33,832 bases of DNA. It comes from 66-474 sp051962095. GTDB taxonomy: Bacteria > Pseudomonadota > Gammaproteobacteria > Xanthomonadales > Rhodanobacteraceae. The position numbers were made by a program, and so were the translations under genes. Numbering within the stretch: position 1 is the first letter of the stretch; every line of letters begins with the position of its first letter. The DNA is taken from NCBI GenBank assembly GCA_051962095.1, contig JBQCCP010000156.1, positions 1 to 33,832 on the forward strand, in the 5' to 3' direction. Below are positions 7,228-16,548 of this stretch, piece after piece. The notes below the pieces were generated by a model that ran no database searches, was not told where the DNA came from, and worked only from the letters and a program-made list of their open reading frames with translations.

Positions 7228-9540
7228 ATGAAGCCCGTGTACGTGCGCAGGATCGGTGTGGCGCTGGCGTGCCTGTCGTTGACGCTCGTGGCGGGTGCCG
7301 CCACGCCACCCGATCAGCCGAAGCCGACCGCGGATCACGGGATGCTCGGTTTCACGACGGCCGGCGCGGCGAAGCAGCAGCAACTCGAACAGCGTTTCGA
7401 TGCGCTGCTCAGCGCCGGTGAAATGCGCGAGTGGCTGAAGCGGCTTTCCTCCGAACCCAACCAGGTCGGCTCCCCGCACGACAAGGCGAACGCCGAATGG
7501 ATGCTGGCGCAGTTCAAGCAGTGGGGCTGGGATGCGCGCATCGAACAGTTCGACGTGTTGTACCCGACGCCGAAACAGGAACTGTTGGAGCTGGTCGCGC
7601 CGACGCGGTTCAAGGCCACCCTGCACGAACCGCCGATCAAGGGCGACCGCACGTCCACGCTCGCGGGCGCGTTGCCGCCCTACAACGTTTACGGCGCCGA
7701 CGGCGACGTCACCGGCGAACTGGTGTACGTGAACTACGGCATGCCCGACGACTACAAGGAACTCGCGCGGCTCGGCGTGAGCGTCAAGGGCAAGATCGTG
7801 ATCGTGCGCTATGGCGGCGGCTGGCGCGGACTGAAGCCGGAACTCGCGTACGAACACGGTGCGATCGGCTGCCTGATCTACTCCGATCCGCGCGACGACG
7901 GTTATTTCACGGGCGACACCTATCCCCAAGGCCCGACGCGTCCGCCCGAAGGCGTGCAGCGCGGTTCGGTGATGAAGATGCAGATCCATCCGGGCGATCC
8001 GACCACGCCCGGTTACGGTTCCGTGCCGGGTGCGAAACACATCCCGATCGAGGACGCCAAGACCATCCTGAAGATTCCGGTGCTGCCGATTTCCTACGCC
8101 GACGCGACGCCGCTGCTGAAGGCGATGGGCGGCCCGCTGGCGCCGGAAAGCTGGCGCGGCGCGCTGCCGTTCACGTACCACGTGGGCGCGGGTCCGGCCA
8201 AGGTGCACATGGTCGTGAAGTCCGACTGGACCCGGAAACCGCTGTATGACGTGATCGCCAAACTGCCGGGTTCCAGTGATGCGGACCAGTGGGTATTGCG
8301 CGGCAACCACCACGACGGCTGGGTGTTCGGCGCGTTCGATCCGCTGGCGGGCACGGTCGCGATGCTGGGCGAAGCGAAGGCGATGGGTGAATTGTACAAG
8401 CAGGGCTGGCGACCCAGGCGCACCATCGTCTATGCGAGCTGGGATGGCGAGGAGCCCGGCCTGCTCGGTTCCACCGAATGGGCGGAAACACACGGCAAGG
8501 AACTGAAAGAGAAGGCCGTGGTGTACGTGAATTCCGACACCAACGGGCGCGGCTTCCTGTTCGCCGGCGGCAGCCATTCCTTGCAGCATCTGGTCAACCA
8601 GGTTGCGGCGGGCGTGACCGATCCTGAAACCAAGGTCAACGTCCAGCAGCGCCAGCGCGCTAACCTCGACGTGCATGCGAACGAGAAGGGCGCCAGTCCG
8701 ATGATGAAGGAAAGCGCGAAGCTGGCGGGTGCGACCGGCGACATTCCGATCGCGCCACTCGGTTCGGGGTCGGACTACAGCGCGTTCCTGCAACACCTCG
8801 GCATCGCGACGCTCGACCTCGGTTTCGGCGGCGAGGCGAACCAGGGCGGCGTGTACCACTCACGCTACGACTCGTTCGACCACTACATCCGTTTCGGCGA
8901 TCCGACCTTCGAATACGGCGTGGCTCTGGCGCAAGTCGCGGGCCATATCGTGATGCGCACCGCCGACGCGGAAGTGTTGCCGATGCGCTTCGGCGATTTC
9001 AGCAGCACGGTCGACCGCTACATTCTGCAATTGCACAAACAGGCGGACGAAGCGCGCAAGGCGGCCGAAGCGCAGCACAAGCTGCTCGACGCCGGCGCGT
9101 ACAAGCTGGCTTCCGATCCGATGCACCCGATGGCGCCGCCGGAGCGCTTGTCCGACGTGCCGAAGATCGACTTCGCGCCGCTGGATGCGGCTGCCAAGAA
9201 GCTGAAGGAAAGCGCCGCCGCCTATGAAAAGGCGTACGACGCGCGTGCTGCCAAGGGTCTGGATATTCCGGCTGCGCAACTTGCCCAGGTGAACCGGTTG
9301 ATGGGTACGCTGGAACAGCGGCTGCTGGACGAGCAGGGCCTGCCGGGCCGTCCCTGGTACAAGAACCTGATCCAGGCGCCGGGCGAATTGACCGGCTATG
9401 CCCCCAAGACCATTCCGGCCGTGCACGAGGCGCTGGACGCGCGCGACTGGAGCCGCGCCGACAAGTACGCGGCGGTGACGGCCAAGGTGCTCGACAACTA
9501 CCGCGCGCAGCTCGACAAGCTGACCGCGTTGCTGAAGTAG
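7228..9540 (+). CDS. Secreted M28B-type metallopeptidase, glutamate carboxypeptidase II-like
   Basis: 770-aa di-zinc peptidase of the PSMA / transferrin-receptor-like group, exported through a Sec signal peptide (MKPVYVRRIGVALACLSLTL, cleavage near GAA-TPP). A PA insert occupies roughly residues 130-320. All zinc and catalytic residues of human GCPII can be matched: His361 and Asp371 (HHDGWVFGAFD), Glu408 as the base and Glu409 as ligand (WDGEEPGLLGSTEW), Asp437 (NSDTNG) and His544 (VYHSRYD). A C-terminal transferrin-receptor-like dimerisation domain follows (from about residue 620). The ATG has a GAGGGG ribosome site. It likely trims peptides with acidic or other C-terminal residues in the periplasm; the exact substrate cannot be read from sequence. 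Confidence 0.93.
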   Translation: MKPVYVRRIGVALACLSLTLVAGAATPPDQPKPTADHGMLGFTTAGAAKQQQLEQRFDALLSAGEMREWLKRLSSEPNQVGSPHDKANAEWMLAQFKQWGWDARIEQFDVLYPTPKQELLELVAPTRFKATLHEPPIKGDRTSTLAGALPPYNVYGADGDVTGELVYVNYGMPDDYKELARLGVSVKGKIVIVRYGGGWRGLKPELAYEHGAIGCLIYSDPRDDGYFTGDTYPQGPTRPPEGVQRGSVMKMQIHPGDPTTPGYGSVPGAKHIPIEDAKTILKIPVLPISYADATPLLKAMGGPLAPESWRGALPFTYHVGAGPAKVHMVVKSDWTRKPLYDVIAKLPGSSDADQWVLRGNHHDGWVFGAFDPLAGTVAMLGEAKAMGELYKQGWRPRRTIVYASWDGEEPGLLGSTEWAETHGKELKEKAVVYVNSDTNGRGFLFAGGSHSLQHLVNQVAAGVTDPETKVNVQQRQRANLDVHANEKGASPMMKESAKLAGATGDIPIAPLGSGSDYSAFLQHLGIATLDLGFGGEANQGGVYHSRYDSFDHYIRFGDPTFEYGVALAQVAGHIVMRTADAEVLPMRFGDFSSTVDRYILQLHKQADEARKAAEAQHKLLDAGAYKLASDPMHPMAPPERLSDVPKIDFAPLDAAAKKLKESAAAYEKAYDARAAKGLDIPAAQLAQVNRLMGTLEQRLLDEQGLPGRPWYKNLIQAPGELTGYAPKTIPAVHEALDARDWSRADKYAAVTAKVLDNYRAQLDKLTALLK

Positions 9541-9545
9541 GTCCA

Positions 9546-9638
9546 CGGGGGTCAAGACCCGCCCTACAGAGTCGGTGTAGGGCGGGTTTCAACCCGCCTT
9601 GGCACGGCCGGAACCATGGCGGGTCAAGACCCGCCATG
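9546..9638. repeat. Cluster of REP-like hairpins with CCCGCC arms
   Basis: Three nested or adjacent inverted repeats lie in the gap after the M28 gene. CCCGCCCTACA pairs with TGTAGGGCGGG; GGCGGGTT pairs with AACCCGCC across two bases; and a 10-bp stem at 9615-9624 / 9629-9638 (CATGGCGGGT / ACCCGCCATG) has a CAAG loop. The motif recurs at 10167-10216. It may end transcription of the peptidase gene; it looks like a dispersed REP-type element. Confidence 0.75.
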
Positions 9639-9707
9639 CGGCGTGCATTGCACCCGGATGGTGGGCAGAGGATGATGGTGTTCCCGTCCTCCACCGGGAG
9701 AGCCGCC

Positions 9708-10139
9708 ATGCGTCGCTTCAAGTGGACTCCGTTGTTGATGGCAGTCGTGTTGGCCGCCTGTGCCCAGCAGCCGGCGCACGAATCCTCCGCACGTCACGCA
9801 AACACGGCGATCGACTACGCCAAATACGTGCAGGGCACGGTGCCGTGGTTCACCTTCACGTCGCTCTACAGTTGGGACTCGGACCAGATCGGCTACGTGG
9901 TGGTGTGGACGTCGCCGCGCCAGGCCTATCGGCTGCAACTGGTCGGGCCGTGCCTCGGCCTGCAGACCGCGGCGGGCATGATCGGCCTGACTTCGCAGGA
10001 CGGCCTGGTGAGTTCCAACCGCGACGCCGTGATCGCCGGCGGCGACCATTGCAGGATCATGCGGATCGAGCGGCTCGATGCGAAGGCGATCCGTGCGGCG
10101 CGCGAGGGTCCGAAGTCGTCTGGCGACAAACACGATTGA
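9708..10139 (+). CDS. Small lipoprotein, DUF6491-like
   Basis: 143-aa predicted outer-membrane or periplasmic lipoprotein. The ATG at 9708 gives a basic n-region (MRRFKW), a hydrophobic core and a lipobox LAAC with the acylated Cys at residue 18; GGGAG lies upstream. The open frame extends to 9636, but those residues are derived from the preceding repeat region. The mature part has a pattern I associate with DUF6491 proteins: a WxSDQIGYVVVWTSPRQAYRL-type strand, a GPCLGL motif, GLTSQDGLVSSNRDAV and a late Cys in GGDHCRIMRI, with the two Cys possibly disulfide bonded. Function is unknown. The gene is enclosed by related hairpin repeats on both sides. Confidence 0.8.
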   Translation: MRRFKWTPLLMAVVLAACAQQPAHESSARHANTAIDYAKYVQGTVPWFTFTSLYSWDSDQIGYVVVWTSPRQAYRLQLVGPCLGLQTAAGMIGLTSQDGLVSSNRDAVIAGGDHCRIMRIERLDAKAIRAAREGPKSSGDKHD

Positions 10140-10166
10140 CGAACGCCGACGCTCGCGTGCTCTGCC

Positions 10167-10216
10167 GTAGGGCGTCTTGACCCGCCTTGAAGGCGGGGCG
10201 GGTTGAAACCCGCCCC
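10167..10216. repeat. Second copy of the CCCGCC-armed hairpin repeat
   Basis: GTAGGGCGTCTTGACCCGCC followed by a second stem in which GGCGGGTT and AACCCGCC pair. It is the same family as 9546-9638 and lies 27 bp after the lipoprotein stop codon. It probably also serves as the 3' structure of that transcript. Confidence 0.7.
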
Positions 10217-10361
10217 GGAATAGCGGCGTCGAGAGCCTGAAGTGCTGTATTGCAGCACATTCGGCGATACTCCACTGAAAGTTGGCTTCGCAAATTCCCA
10301 GCTTGGCAAGGCTTCCGCGCGATTCGTCGGTATGTGTGCGCGAGCATGCTGCACTGCAAAT

Positions 10362-10375
10362 TGACACCGGTGTCA
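10362..10375. promoter_or_regulatory. Predicted LacI-family operator TGACACCGGTGTCA in front of the glucokinase locus
   Basis: A perfect 14-bp palindrome with the central CG typical of LacI-family operators lies 42 bp before the glucokinase ATG. Its left end overlaps TTGACA (10361-10366), a consensus -35 hexamer, though the -10 about 17-18 bp on is poor (AAACTG region). Repressor binding would block this promoter. I found no other full copy in the window. A LacI-type regulator is encoded as the last gene of the same locus (19579-20586), making local autoregulation of the operon likely. Assignment of the pair is inference. Confidence 0.65.
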
Positions 10376-10417
10376 TAGGCGCCCAAACTGGCAAGCGTTC
10401 GCGTTGCGTGGGGCGCC

Positions 10418-11485
10418 ATGGACGCAGTGGTCACTCATCAGGCTCGGCACTCGCGTGCTTCGGCTCAACCGTTTCTGGCGGCCGACGTGGGTGGCACGCA
10501 CGCGCGGCTCGCATTGGTTCGCGTCCGGTCCGGCGAGCGCGACGAGGCGATCGACGTACTCGCCTATCGCAAGTTCACTTGCAGCGACTATCCGGAACTT
10601 TCCGGATTGCTGCGGGCGTTCCTCGATACGGAAACCGCCGGTTCGGTTCGGCATTGCGTGCTCGCCTGCGCGGGACAAATCGTGGGCGACGACGTCATCC
10701 ACGACAACCTCGCCTGGCCGATCAGTCTTTCCCGGCTGCGCGGGACGCTCGGATTCGACGAACTCGTGGTGCTCAACGATTTCGAAGCGCTGGGTGAGGC
10801 GCTGGCCGACGCTCGCAATCTGGACGCCCGGCTGTTGTGCGGACCGGACATCCACCCGAAAGGTCCGACGCTGGTGGTCGGGCCGGGTACGGGACTGGGT
10901 GCAGCCGTGCACCTTCCGGATCACGCACGCGGCCGCGTGATCGCGACAGAAGCCGGGCAGATGGATTTCGCGCCGCAAACGCTTCGCGAACGCGAGGTGC
11001 TGGAATGCCTGGCGCCGCACGGCGGCTACGTGCCCTGGGAGCATATCCTTTCCGGTCCAGGGTTGCTGACGCTTTATCGGACGCTGTGCGGCCTGCGCGG
11101 CGAAGCGCCGAAGCTGGCGACGCCGGAGACCATCACCGCTGCCGCGCGGATGTGCACCGATGCGCAGGCCGAGGAGGCGGTGGATCTGTTTTGCGCCTCG
11201 CTGGGAAGTTTCGTCGGCAGCCTCGCGATGGTTTTCATGGCGGCCGGCGGCGTGTATCTCGCGGGCGGCTTTCTCTCATCGATTTTCGATCTGCTGCAGC
11301 GGAGTGATTTCGCCGCTCGCTTCCTGCACGCGCGGAGCGTGCGGGCATTCCTGGAACGCGTTCCGGTGCGGGTGATGGAGCACGGCCAGCACGGCGTACT
11401 GGGCGCGGCAAGGTGGTATCTCGACCGGCTTGCACGCGGCGATCCGGCGCGGATGTGCCCGGCAGAGAGCAGCCCGTCCGGATGA
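10418..11485 (+). CDS. glk: Glucokinase (ROK-independent Glk type)
   Basis: Cytoplasmic ATP-dependent hexokinase phosphorylating glucose, possibly also glucosamine. The 355-aa product has the N-terminal phosphate motif ADVGGTHARLAL (about residues 22-33), the sugar-binding stretch LNDFEALGEAL, the VGPGTGLGAAV loop and ATEAGQMDFAP, and the C-terminal VYLAGGF adenosine motif, all in the normal Glk order. The first 18 residues are an extra non-conserved lead; no better internal start is apparent. It is the first gene after the palindromic operator and is followed 93 bp later by the TonB-dependent receptor. It most likely primes the monosaccharide released by the GH2 enzyme of the same locus. Confidence 0.9.
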   Translation: MDAVVTHQARHSRASAQPFLAADVGGTHARLALVRVRSGERDEAIDVLAYRKFTCSDYPELSGLLRAFLDTETAGSVRHCVLACAGQIVGDDVIHDNLAWPISLSRLRGTLGFDELVVLNDFEALGEALADARNLDARLLCGPDIHPKGPTLVVGPGTGLGAAVHLPDHARGRVIATEAGQMDFAPQTLREREVLECLAPHGGYVPWEHILSGPGLLTLYRTLCGLRGEAPKLATPETITAAARMCTDAQAEEAVDLFCASLGSFVGSLAMVFMAAGGVYLAGGFLSSIFDLLQRSDFAARFLHARSVRAFLERVPVRVMEHGQHGVLGAARWYLDRLARGDPARMCPAESSPSG

Positions 11486-11578
11486 CGCGAATGAAAAACC
11501 GTGGATCAAAACCCGCCGGATGACGTTCGAGCAGCAGGTTCCGGCGAATCGACCGATAACATCGAGGGGAACAAGGCC

Positions 11579-14500
11579 ATGCCCATTCATCGCAGGAGTC
11601 CATTGTCACTCGCCATCTCGGCGTCGTTGTTCGCCATGGTCGCGACGTCGGCCGCCGCATCGGCGCAGACGACTGGCCAGTCCGAAAATCCATCCGCGCA
11701 AACCACGACCGCGCAACCGCCATCGGCGTCCGACCAGGCGCAGGCCAAAAAGCCCAGGACCAAGAACGCGTCGGAAGCCGAAAACGCGCAGACCCTGTCG
11801 GTGGTCAACGTGGTGGGCGTGCGCGCCTCGCAGATGCGCGCGATCGAACTGAAGCGCGTCGCGCCCAACATCCAGGACAGCATCACCGCCGAAAGCATCG
11901 GCCAGTTGCCCGACGTCACCATCACCGACGCGTTGCAGCGCGTCACCGGCGTGCAGATCAACCGTGATGCCGGTGTCGGCACCTCGGTGGACGTACGTGG
12001 CCTGCCGGAAGTCGGCACGATGTTGAACGGCGAGGTGTTCATCACGCCGAACCAGATCGATTCTCAGCAGCCCGATTTCGAAATGTTGCCCGCGACGCTG
12101 TTCCGCGGCGTGGACGTGATCAAGTCGCCCACCGCCAACATGCTGGACTCCGGTATCAGCGGTGATTTGAACCTGCACACCTATCGGCCCTGGGATCTGC
12201 CGAATGGGTTCACCTACAGCTATTCCGCGCACGGGCAGTATGGCGATGCCACCGACAAATGGGGCGAGGCGGCCAGCGGCCTCATTTCCTACAACGCGGG
12301 CGGACGCTGGGGCCTTTTGCTGTCGGGCGATTTTTCCGACACGACGACCGAGAACGCGACGGAAGGCCTCGACCAGTACGGCGTCGTGCTGAACGGCGAG
12401 AACGCGCTCAGCGCGGACAGCTATTACGGATTCCTGACACCGTGGGGCAATGCGCCGATTCCGTCCGACATCAAACAGAACCCGGACGGCAGCGTCGACG
12501 TCAACGGTGATGGCAAATCGAATGGCGTGTTCATGGGCAGCCAGAACATTGCGCTGTACGACACCACCACCCAGCGCCGGCGCAAGTCCGGCAATGCTTC
12601 GTTCCAGATGGACCTCGGCGGCGGCTTCACCCTCACCAGCGATCTCTTCTTTGCGCGCCAGGACCGCTACGACCGAAACGTCGGTATCCAGTTCAATTCG
12701 CTCGACTGGGAAGGCGCGACCTACGTGCCGGTGGATTCGCGCAACACCGGTGCCAGCGTCGCGGGCCAGTACGGCACGCCCGACGATCCGCCGTGGGAGA
12801 ACATGAACCTGTACACCACGCAGGTCTACAAGAAATGGCCGGGTGACGTCGAGTCGTTTTCGCAGATCACGCGGACGAATTCGATGGCGAGGAACTTCAA
12901 TGTCCAGGTCGACTTCGACAACGGCGGACCGTTCACGGCCACCTTGCGCGGCATCCGCGACACGGCGCACCAGACGAACATCGAGACCGACCTCAACATC
13001 TCCAATTCCGACGGCGCGCAATGGCCTAACGATCCGGAAGACGCCGCACCGCCCGGCACGTACATCTATCCCGTCGAACTGGGCGGCAATCGCGTCTTCA
13101 ATGACAACGGCATTCCGGCGAATACGGTTTCGATGATCGCGGATTTCCGGAACCGCAATCTCGGCATCAGCATGCCAGGTGTCCTCGCCAGCAACTTCGC
13201 CAACCCCGACGGCTGGTCCATGAAGACGCTGGAGTCGGCCGGCGACTACGATCGCAGGGTGGGCCTGAGCGTGGTGCGCTTCGATGGCCACTACAGCTTC
13301 GACAACGGCATCAAGATCGACTTCGGGGTGCGCAACAGCATCCGCAGCGCCGACAATCTCGGGTTCACCCTGATCGCACCCGTGTACGCCGGCATGGGCG
13401 CCAGCGATCCCAACGGCTGCTTCGTGCGTTACGTGGCGGCCGACGTGGTGATGGACGACCCATCCTGCTCGGCCGGCAACGCGCAGGGATTCTTCCGCGC
13501 CGGTCCCTTGTCCGCGCAGCATCTGTCGCAGACGCCGCCGCCGTTGTCGAACAACTGGAAGGAATACACCGATCTGCTCGGGTCCGGGATCACCTTCTGG
13601 GCCGTCGATCCGCACGCGATGGACAATCCCGAAGGCTATTGGCAGTCGCTGTATCCCGGCACCCAACGACAGGTGACGCCGGGGCGCACCTGGGCAGTGT
13701 GGATGAAGGAGAGATCGGCCTATTTCCAGCTTGACCTGGACGGCCACATCGGCAACATGCCGTACGCCGCCAACGTCGGCATGCGCGTGATCGACACCAA
13801 TCTCAACGTCACCCAGCACCTCACCGGCGCGCCCGCGCCGTATGGCCTGGAGCCTGCCGATGGCGGCACCGAGGTCACGCGCCGCAGCTACAGGGATTGG
13901 CTGCCGGCGGCCAACTTCGCGATCAACCTTACCGATGACTTGAAGCTGCGCCTGGCCTATTCGAAGAACATGATGCCGCTCGACCTCAGCACCTGGGGCG
14001 GAGGGCTTTCGCTCAACTACTCGTTGACGGAAGTGCCGGGGCAACCCGCGCTGTTCCGCGTGGCGGGCGGCAATTCGGATGGCAACCCGGATCTCGATCC
14101 GTGGCGCTCCAAGAACTACGGTGCGTCGCTGGAGTACTACATCAATCCATCCAGCATGGTCAGCCTTGCGTTCTTCCGGATCAACGTGCAGAGCTTCATC
14201 GAGAGCGGCAGCGTGATCAACTGCACGCTGCCCGACGAGGACGGCGTGGTGCGCAACCGCTGCGTGGTGATTACCGAGCCCGTGCAGGGCACCGGCAACA
14301 GCATCCACGGCGCGGAATTCGACTATCGCCAGGCCTTCACGTTCCTGCCGGGCTTGCTGCGCAACACCGGCCTGGAATTCAACGCCACCTATGCGCCAAG
14401 CGATTCGGGGCGAACTGACCTTGCCGGCAACAAGATTCCGTTCCAGGACAATTCGACCAAGTCCGGCAATTTGATTTTGTGGTACCAGGACAGCCGGTTC

Positions 14501-14767
14501 CAGGCGCGGGTCGCCTACAACTATCGTTCCCGTCGCGCCGTTTCGGCCGACGTGGGCGCGATCTCGGGCCTGGAAATGTACGAGGCGCCGCAGAAATACA
14601 TCGACGCGTCGGTGTCGTACAAGATCAGCAAGTACGCGGAGGTGTTCCTGCAAGGCACCAACCTCAGCAGCGAGTACCAGCGCTTCTACCTGGTGTGGCC
14701 CGATCAGCCCGCGCATTCGAACTTCTCCGAGCGCACGGTGATGGCGGGGATTCGGGGGCAATGGTGA
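11579..14767 (+). CDS. TonB-dependent outer-membrane receptor, predicted glycan importer
   Basis: 1062-aa outer-membrane transporter. It begins with a signal peptide (basic MPIHRRS, hydrophobic core, cleavage near ASAQ) and a Gln/Thr/Pro-rich linker. A TonB-box-like TLSVVNVVG segment precedes the plug domain (LPDVTITDALQRVTGVQI, then VDVRGLPEVGTMLNG), which leads into a 22-strand-type barrel ending in a terminal aromatic (RGQW). The ATG at 11579 follows GAGGGG; a GTG at 11501 in the same frame is less likely. Length and plug style match the Xanthomonadales TonB receptors found with glycan-degrading enzymes. Location between glucokinase and an inner-membrane permease plus a GH2 enzyme argues that it imports the oligosaccharide substrate; the substrate itself is inferred. 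Confidence 0.93.
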   Translation: MPIHRRSPLSLAISASLFAMVATSAAASAQTTGQSENPSAQTTTAQPPSASDQAQAKKPRTKNASEAENAQTLSVVNVVGVRASQMRAIELKRVAPNIQDSITAESIGQLPDVTITDALQRVTGVQINRDAGVGTSVDVRGLPEVGTMLNGEVFITPNQIDSQQPDFEMLPATLFRGVDVIKSPTANMLDSGISGDLNLHTYRPWDLPNGFTYSYSAHGQYGDATDKWGEAASGLISYNAGGRWGLLLSGDFSDTTTENATEGLDQYGVVLNGENALSADSYYGFLTPWGNAPIPSDIKQNPDGSVDVNGDGKSNGVFMGSQNIALYDTTTQRRRKSGNASFQMDLGGGFTLTSDLFFARQDRYDRNVGIQFNSLDWEGATYVPVDSRNTGASVAGQYGTPDDPPWENMNLYTTQVYKKWPGDVESFSQITRTNSMARNFNVQVDFDNGGPFTATLRGIRDTAHQTNIETDLNISNSDGAQWPNDPEDAAPPGTYIYPVELGGNRVFNDNGIPANTVSMIADFRNRNLGISMPGVLASNFANPDGWSMKTLESAGDYDRRVGLSVVRFDGHYSFDNGIKIDFGVRNSIRSADNLGFTLIAPVYAGMGASDPNGCFVRYVAADVVMDDPSCSAGNAQGFFRAGPLSAQHLSQTPPPLSNNWKEYTDLLGSGITFWAVDPHAMDNPEGYWQSLYPGTQRQVTPGRTWAVWMKERSAYFQLDLDGHIGNMPYAANVGMRVIDTNLNVTQHLTGAPAPYGLEPADGGTEVTRRSYRDWLPAANFAINLTDDLKLRLAYSKNMMPLDLSTWGGGLSLNYSLTEVPGQPALFRVAGGNSDGNPDLDPWRSKNYGASLEYYINPSSMVSLAFFRINVQSFIESGSVINCTLPDEDGVVRNRCVVITEPVQGTGNSIHGAEFDYRQAFTFLPGLLRNTGLEFNATYAPSDSGRTDLAGNKIPFQDNSTKSGNLILWYQDSRFQARVAYNYRSRRAVSADVGAISGLEMYEAPQKYIDASVSYKISKYAEVFLQGTNLSSEYQRFYLVWPDQPAHSNFSERTVMAGIRGQW

Positions 14768-14844
14768 GGGGTAGGGAAGGATCCTGCCCGACGTGGGCCA
14801 TTGCAAAAAAGCACCCGGCTGGCGCCGCATGTCAGCAAAAATTG

Positions 14845-15045
14845 TCGTCATTCCGGGGCGCCTGCGGCTTCATCGCAGGCGAACCCGACTGCGAAGGCAG
14901 GATGCCGGAGCGAACATCGGCGAAGCCTATGGCCCGAAGGGCGAGCCGCGGGATGCGGCGAGTTTATCCATCTTGTTTTTTCGCGGAATGCAAGATGGAT
15001 TCCCGGTTCCGCCCGCAAACAGCGCGGGCGGCCCGGGAATGACGA
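14845..15045. repeat. CATTCCGG-ended intergenic repeat, copy A
   Basis: A 201-bp element with inverted ends: TCGTCATTCCGGGG on the left and CCGGGAATGACGA on the right. An internal core of about 75 bp (starting GAACCCGACTGCGAAGGCAG) is shared with copy C. It fills most of the 339-bp gap between the receptor and the permease. No promoter is evident in the rest of the gap. Confidence 0.8.
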
Positions 15046-15106
15046 CTGGATAGTTGACCAACCACGCGCCGCGCTCAGGCGTCACAACGACCCAATCGGA
15101 ACCGAC

Positions 15107-16522
15107 ATGTCCGCAGTGGAAACCAGCAAACAGGTAGCTGAGGCCGGCCGGTCCGAACGCGGCGCCGGCTTCCGCCGATCGATCGGCCTGTTCTCCGGCA
15201 CCGCGATCAACATGACGCAGATGTGCGGCATCGGGCCGTTCATCACGATCCCGATCATGGTGGCGACGATGGGCGGGCCGCAGGCGATCGTCGGCTGGAT
15301 CGCGGGTGCGATCCTCGCTGCGTCCGACGGCATGGTGTGGGCGGAACTCGGCGCGGCGATGCCGGGCTCGGGCGGCACCTACGTGTATTTGCGCGAAGCC
15401 TTCCAGTACCGCACAGGCAAGCTGATGCCGTTCCTTTTCATCTGGACGGTGCTGCTGACGATCCCGCTGATCATGTCGACCGGAATCATCGGGATGGTCG
15501 AGTACCTCGGCTTCTTTTTTCCGCACATGGGCTGGACGGCGGTGCACCTGATCAGTGTGCTCGCGAGTTTCGCCGTCGTGTTCCTGCTGTACCGCCGCAT
15601 CGAATCCATCCGCGCTATCACCGTTGCGCTGTGGATCATCATGCTGATCGCGGTGGTCGGAACCTCGGCGGCCGGCTTCGCCGATTTCCATCCGGCGCTG
15701 GCGTTCACTTTTTCGGCCGATGCCTTCGGCAGCCATTTCTTTTTCGGGCTCGGCGCGGGCCTCGTGATCGGCATCTACGACTACCTCGGCTATTTCACCA
15801 CCGCGTACATGGGCGACGAGCTGCGCAACCCCGGCCGCACGATGCCGGGTTCCATCCTGATCTCGGTGATCGCGATGATGTTCGTCTACCTCGCGCTCAA
15901 CATCAGCGTGCTGGGTGTGGTGCCGTGGCAGGAGGTCGCCACTTCGAAGTCGATCGCCTCGCTGGTGGTCGAGCACAGTTGGGGCCACACCGCCGCCGCG
16001 GTGATGACCATCCTGATCATCGTCACCGCATTTGCCTCGGTGTTTGCGGGTCTCCTTGGTGGCTCGCGGGTGCCGTACCAGGCCGCGCAGGACAAGGTGT
16101 TCCTTGCCTCGTTCGGGCGCTTGCACCCGAAACACGGTTTCCCGCACGTTGCGTTGCTCACGATGGGCGTAGTGATGGCGGCGGGCACGTTTTTCGACCT
16201 GACCGAAGTGATCAACATGCTGCTGGCCGCGTCGATCATCGTGCAATCGGTGGCGCAGATCGTCGCGCTGGTGGTATTGCGCAAGCGGCAGCCGGAATTG
16301 CGCAGGCCGTACCGGCAATGGCTTTATCCCGTGCCGTGCATCGTCGCGATGCTCGGTTGGATCTACGTGTACGTGTCGGCTTCGACGTTGTCGCTGATCC
16401 TGTCCGGCGCCTGGATCGTCGCCGGGCTGGTGGTGTTCGTGGTCTGGGCCAGGGTCAACAAATCCTGGCCGTTCACGCCCGTGAAGATTCGGGAAGCCTA
16501 TCTGGGGAATCCGCCATGCTGA
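15107..16522 (+). CDS. APC-superfamily amino acid/amine permease
   Basis: 471-aa inner-membrane carrier with about twelve hydrophobic segments. The first half carries the family features: GLFSGTAINMTQMCGIGPFI in helix 1, and GSGGTYVYLREAF after helix 2 (the APC consensus PxSGGxYxY). The ATG at 15107 was chosen because everything upstream in this frame is repeat DNA. It lies between a glycan-type TonB receptor and the GH2 hydrolase, an unusual position for a permease family that normally handles amino acids and amines. If the GH2 releases glucosamine, a cationic amino sugar, this carrier could be its importer; that is a hypothesis, and amino-acid uptake is the default reading. Confidence 0.88.
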   Translation: MSAVETSKQVAEAGRSERGAGFRRSIGLFSGTAINMTQMCGIGPFITIPIMVATMGGPQAIVGWIAGAILAASDGMVWAELGAAMPGSGGTYVYLREAFQYRTGKLMPFLFIWTVLLTIPLIMSTGIIGMVEYLGFFFPHMGWTAVHLISVLASFAVVFLLYRRIESIRAITVALWIIMLIAVVGTSAAGFADFHPALAFTFSADAFGSHFFFGLGAGLVIGIYDYLGYFTTAYMGDELRNPGRTMPGSILISVIAMMFVYLALNISVLGVVPWQEVATSKSIASLVVEHSWGHTAAAVMTILIIVTAFASVFAGLLGGSRVPYQAAQDKVFLASFGRLHPKHGFPHVALLTMGVVMAAGTFFDLTEVINMLLAASIIVQSVAQIVALVVLRKRQPELRRPYRQWLYPVPCIVAMLGWIYVYVSASTLSLILSGAWIVAGLVVFVVWARVNKSWPFTPVKIREAYLGNPPC

Positions 16523-16548
16523 CGTGCCATCTGACAAAAAAATCTACG

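Noticed and set aside
6625..8859. 744-codon antisense frame over the M28 peptidase and membrane protein genes
   Set aside because: No recognisable motif and covers two well-supported genes on the other strand; a codon-bias shadow.
10242..10258. GTGCTG-TATTG-CAGCAC hairpin as a terminator
   Set aside because: Only a 6-bp stem without a U-tract; the stronger repeat just upstream is a better 3' structure for the lipoprotein gene.
11606..14851. 1081-codon open frame antisense to the TonB receptor
   Set aside because: Arg/His/Val-rich composition with no domain pattern; it mirrors the high-GC codon use of the receptor gene, which has full signal, plug and barrel features.
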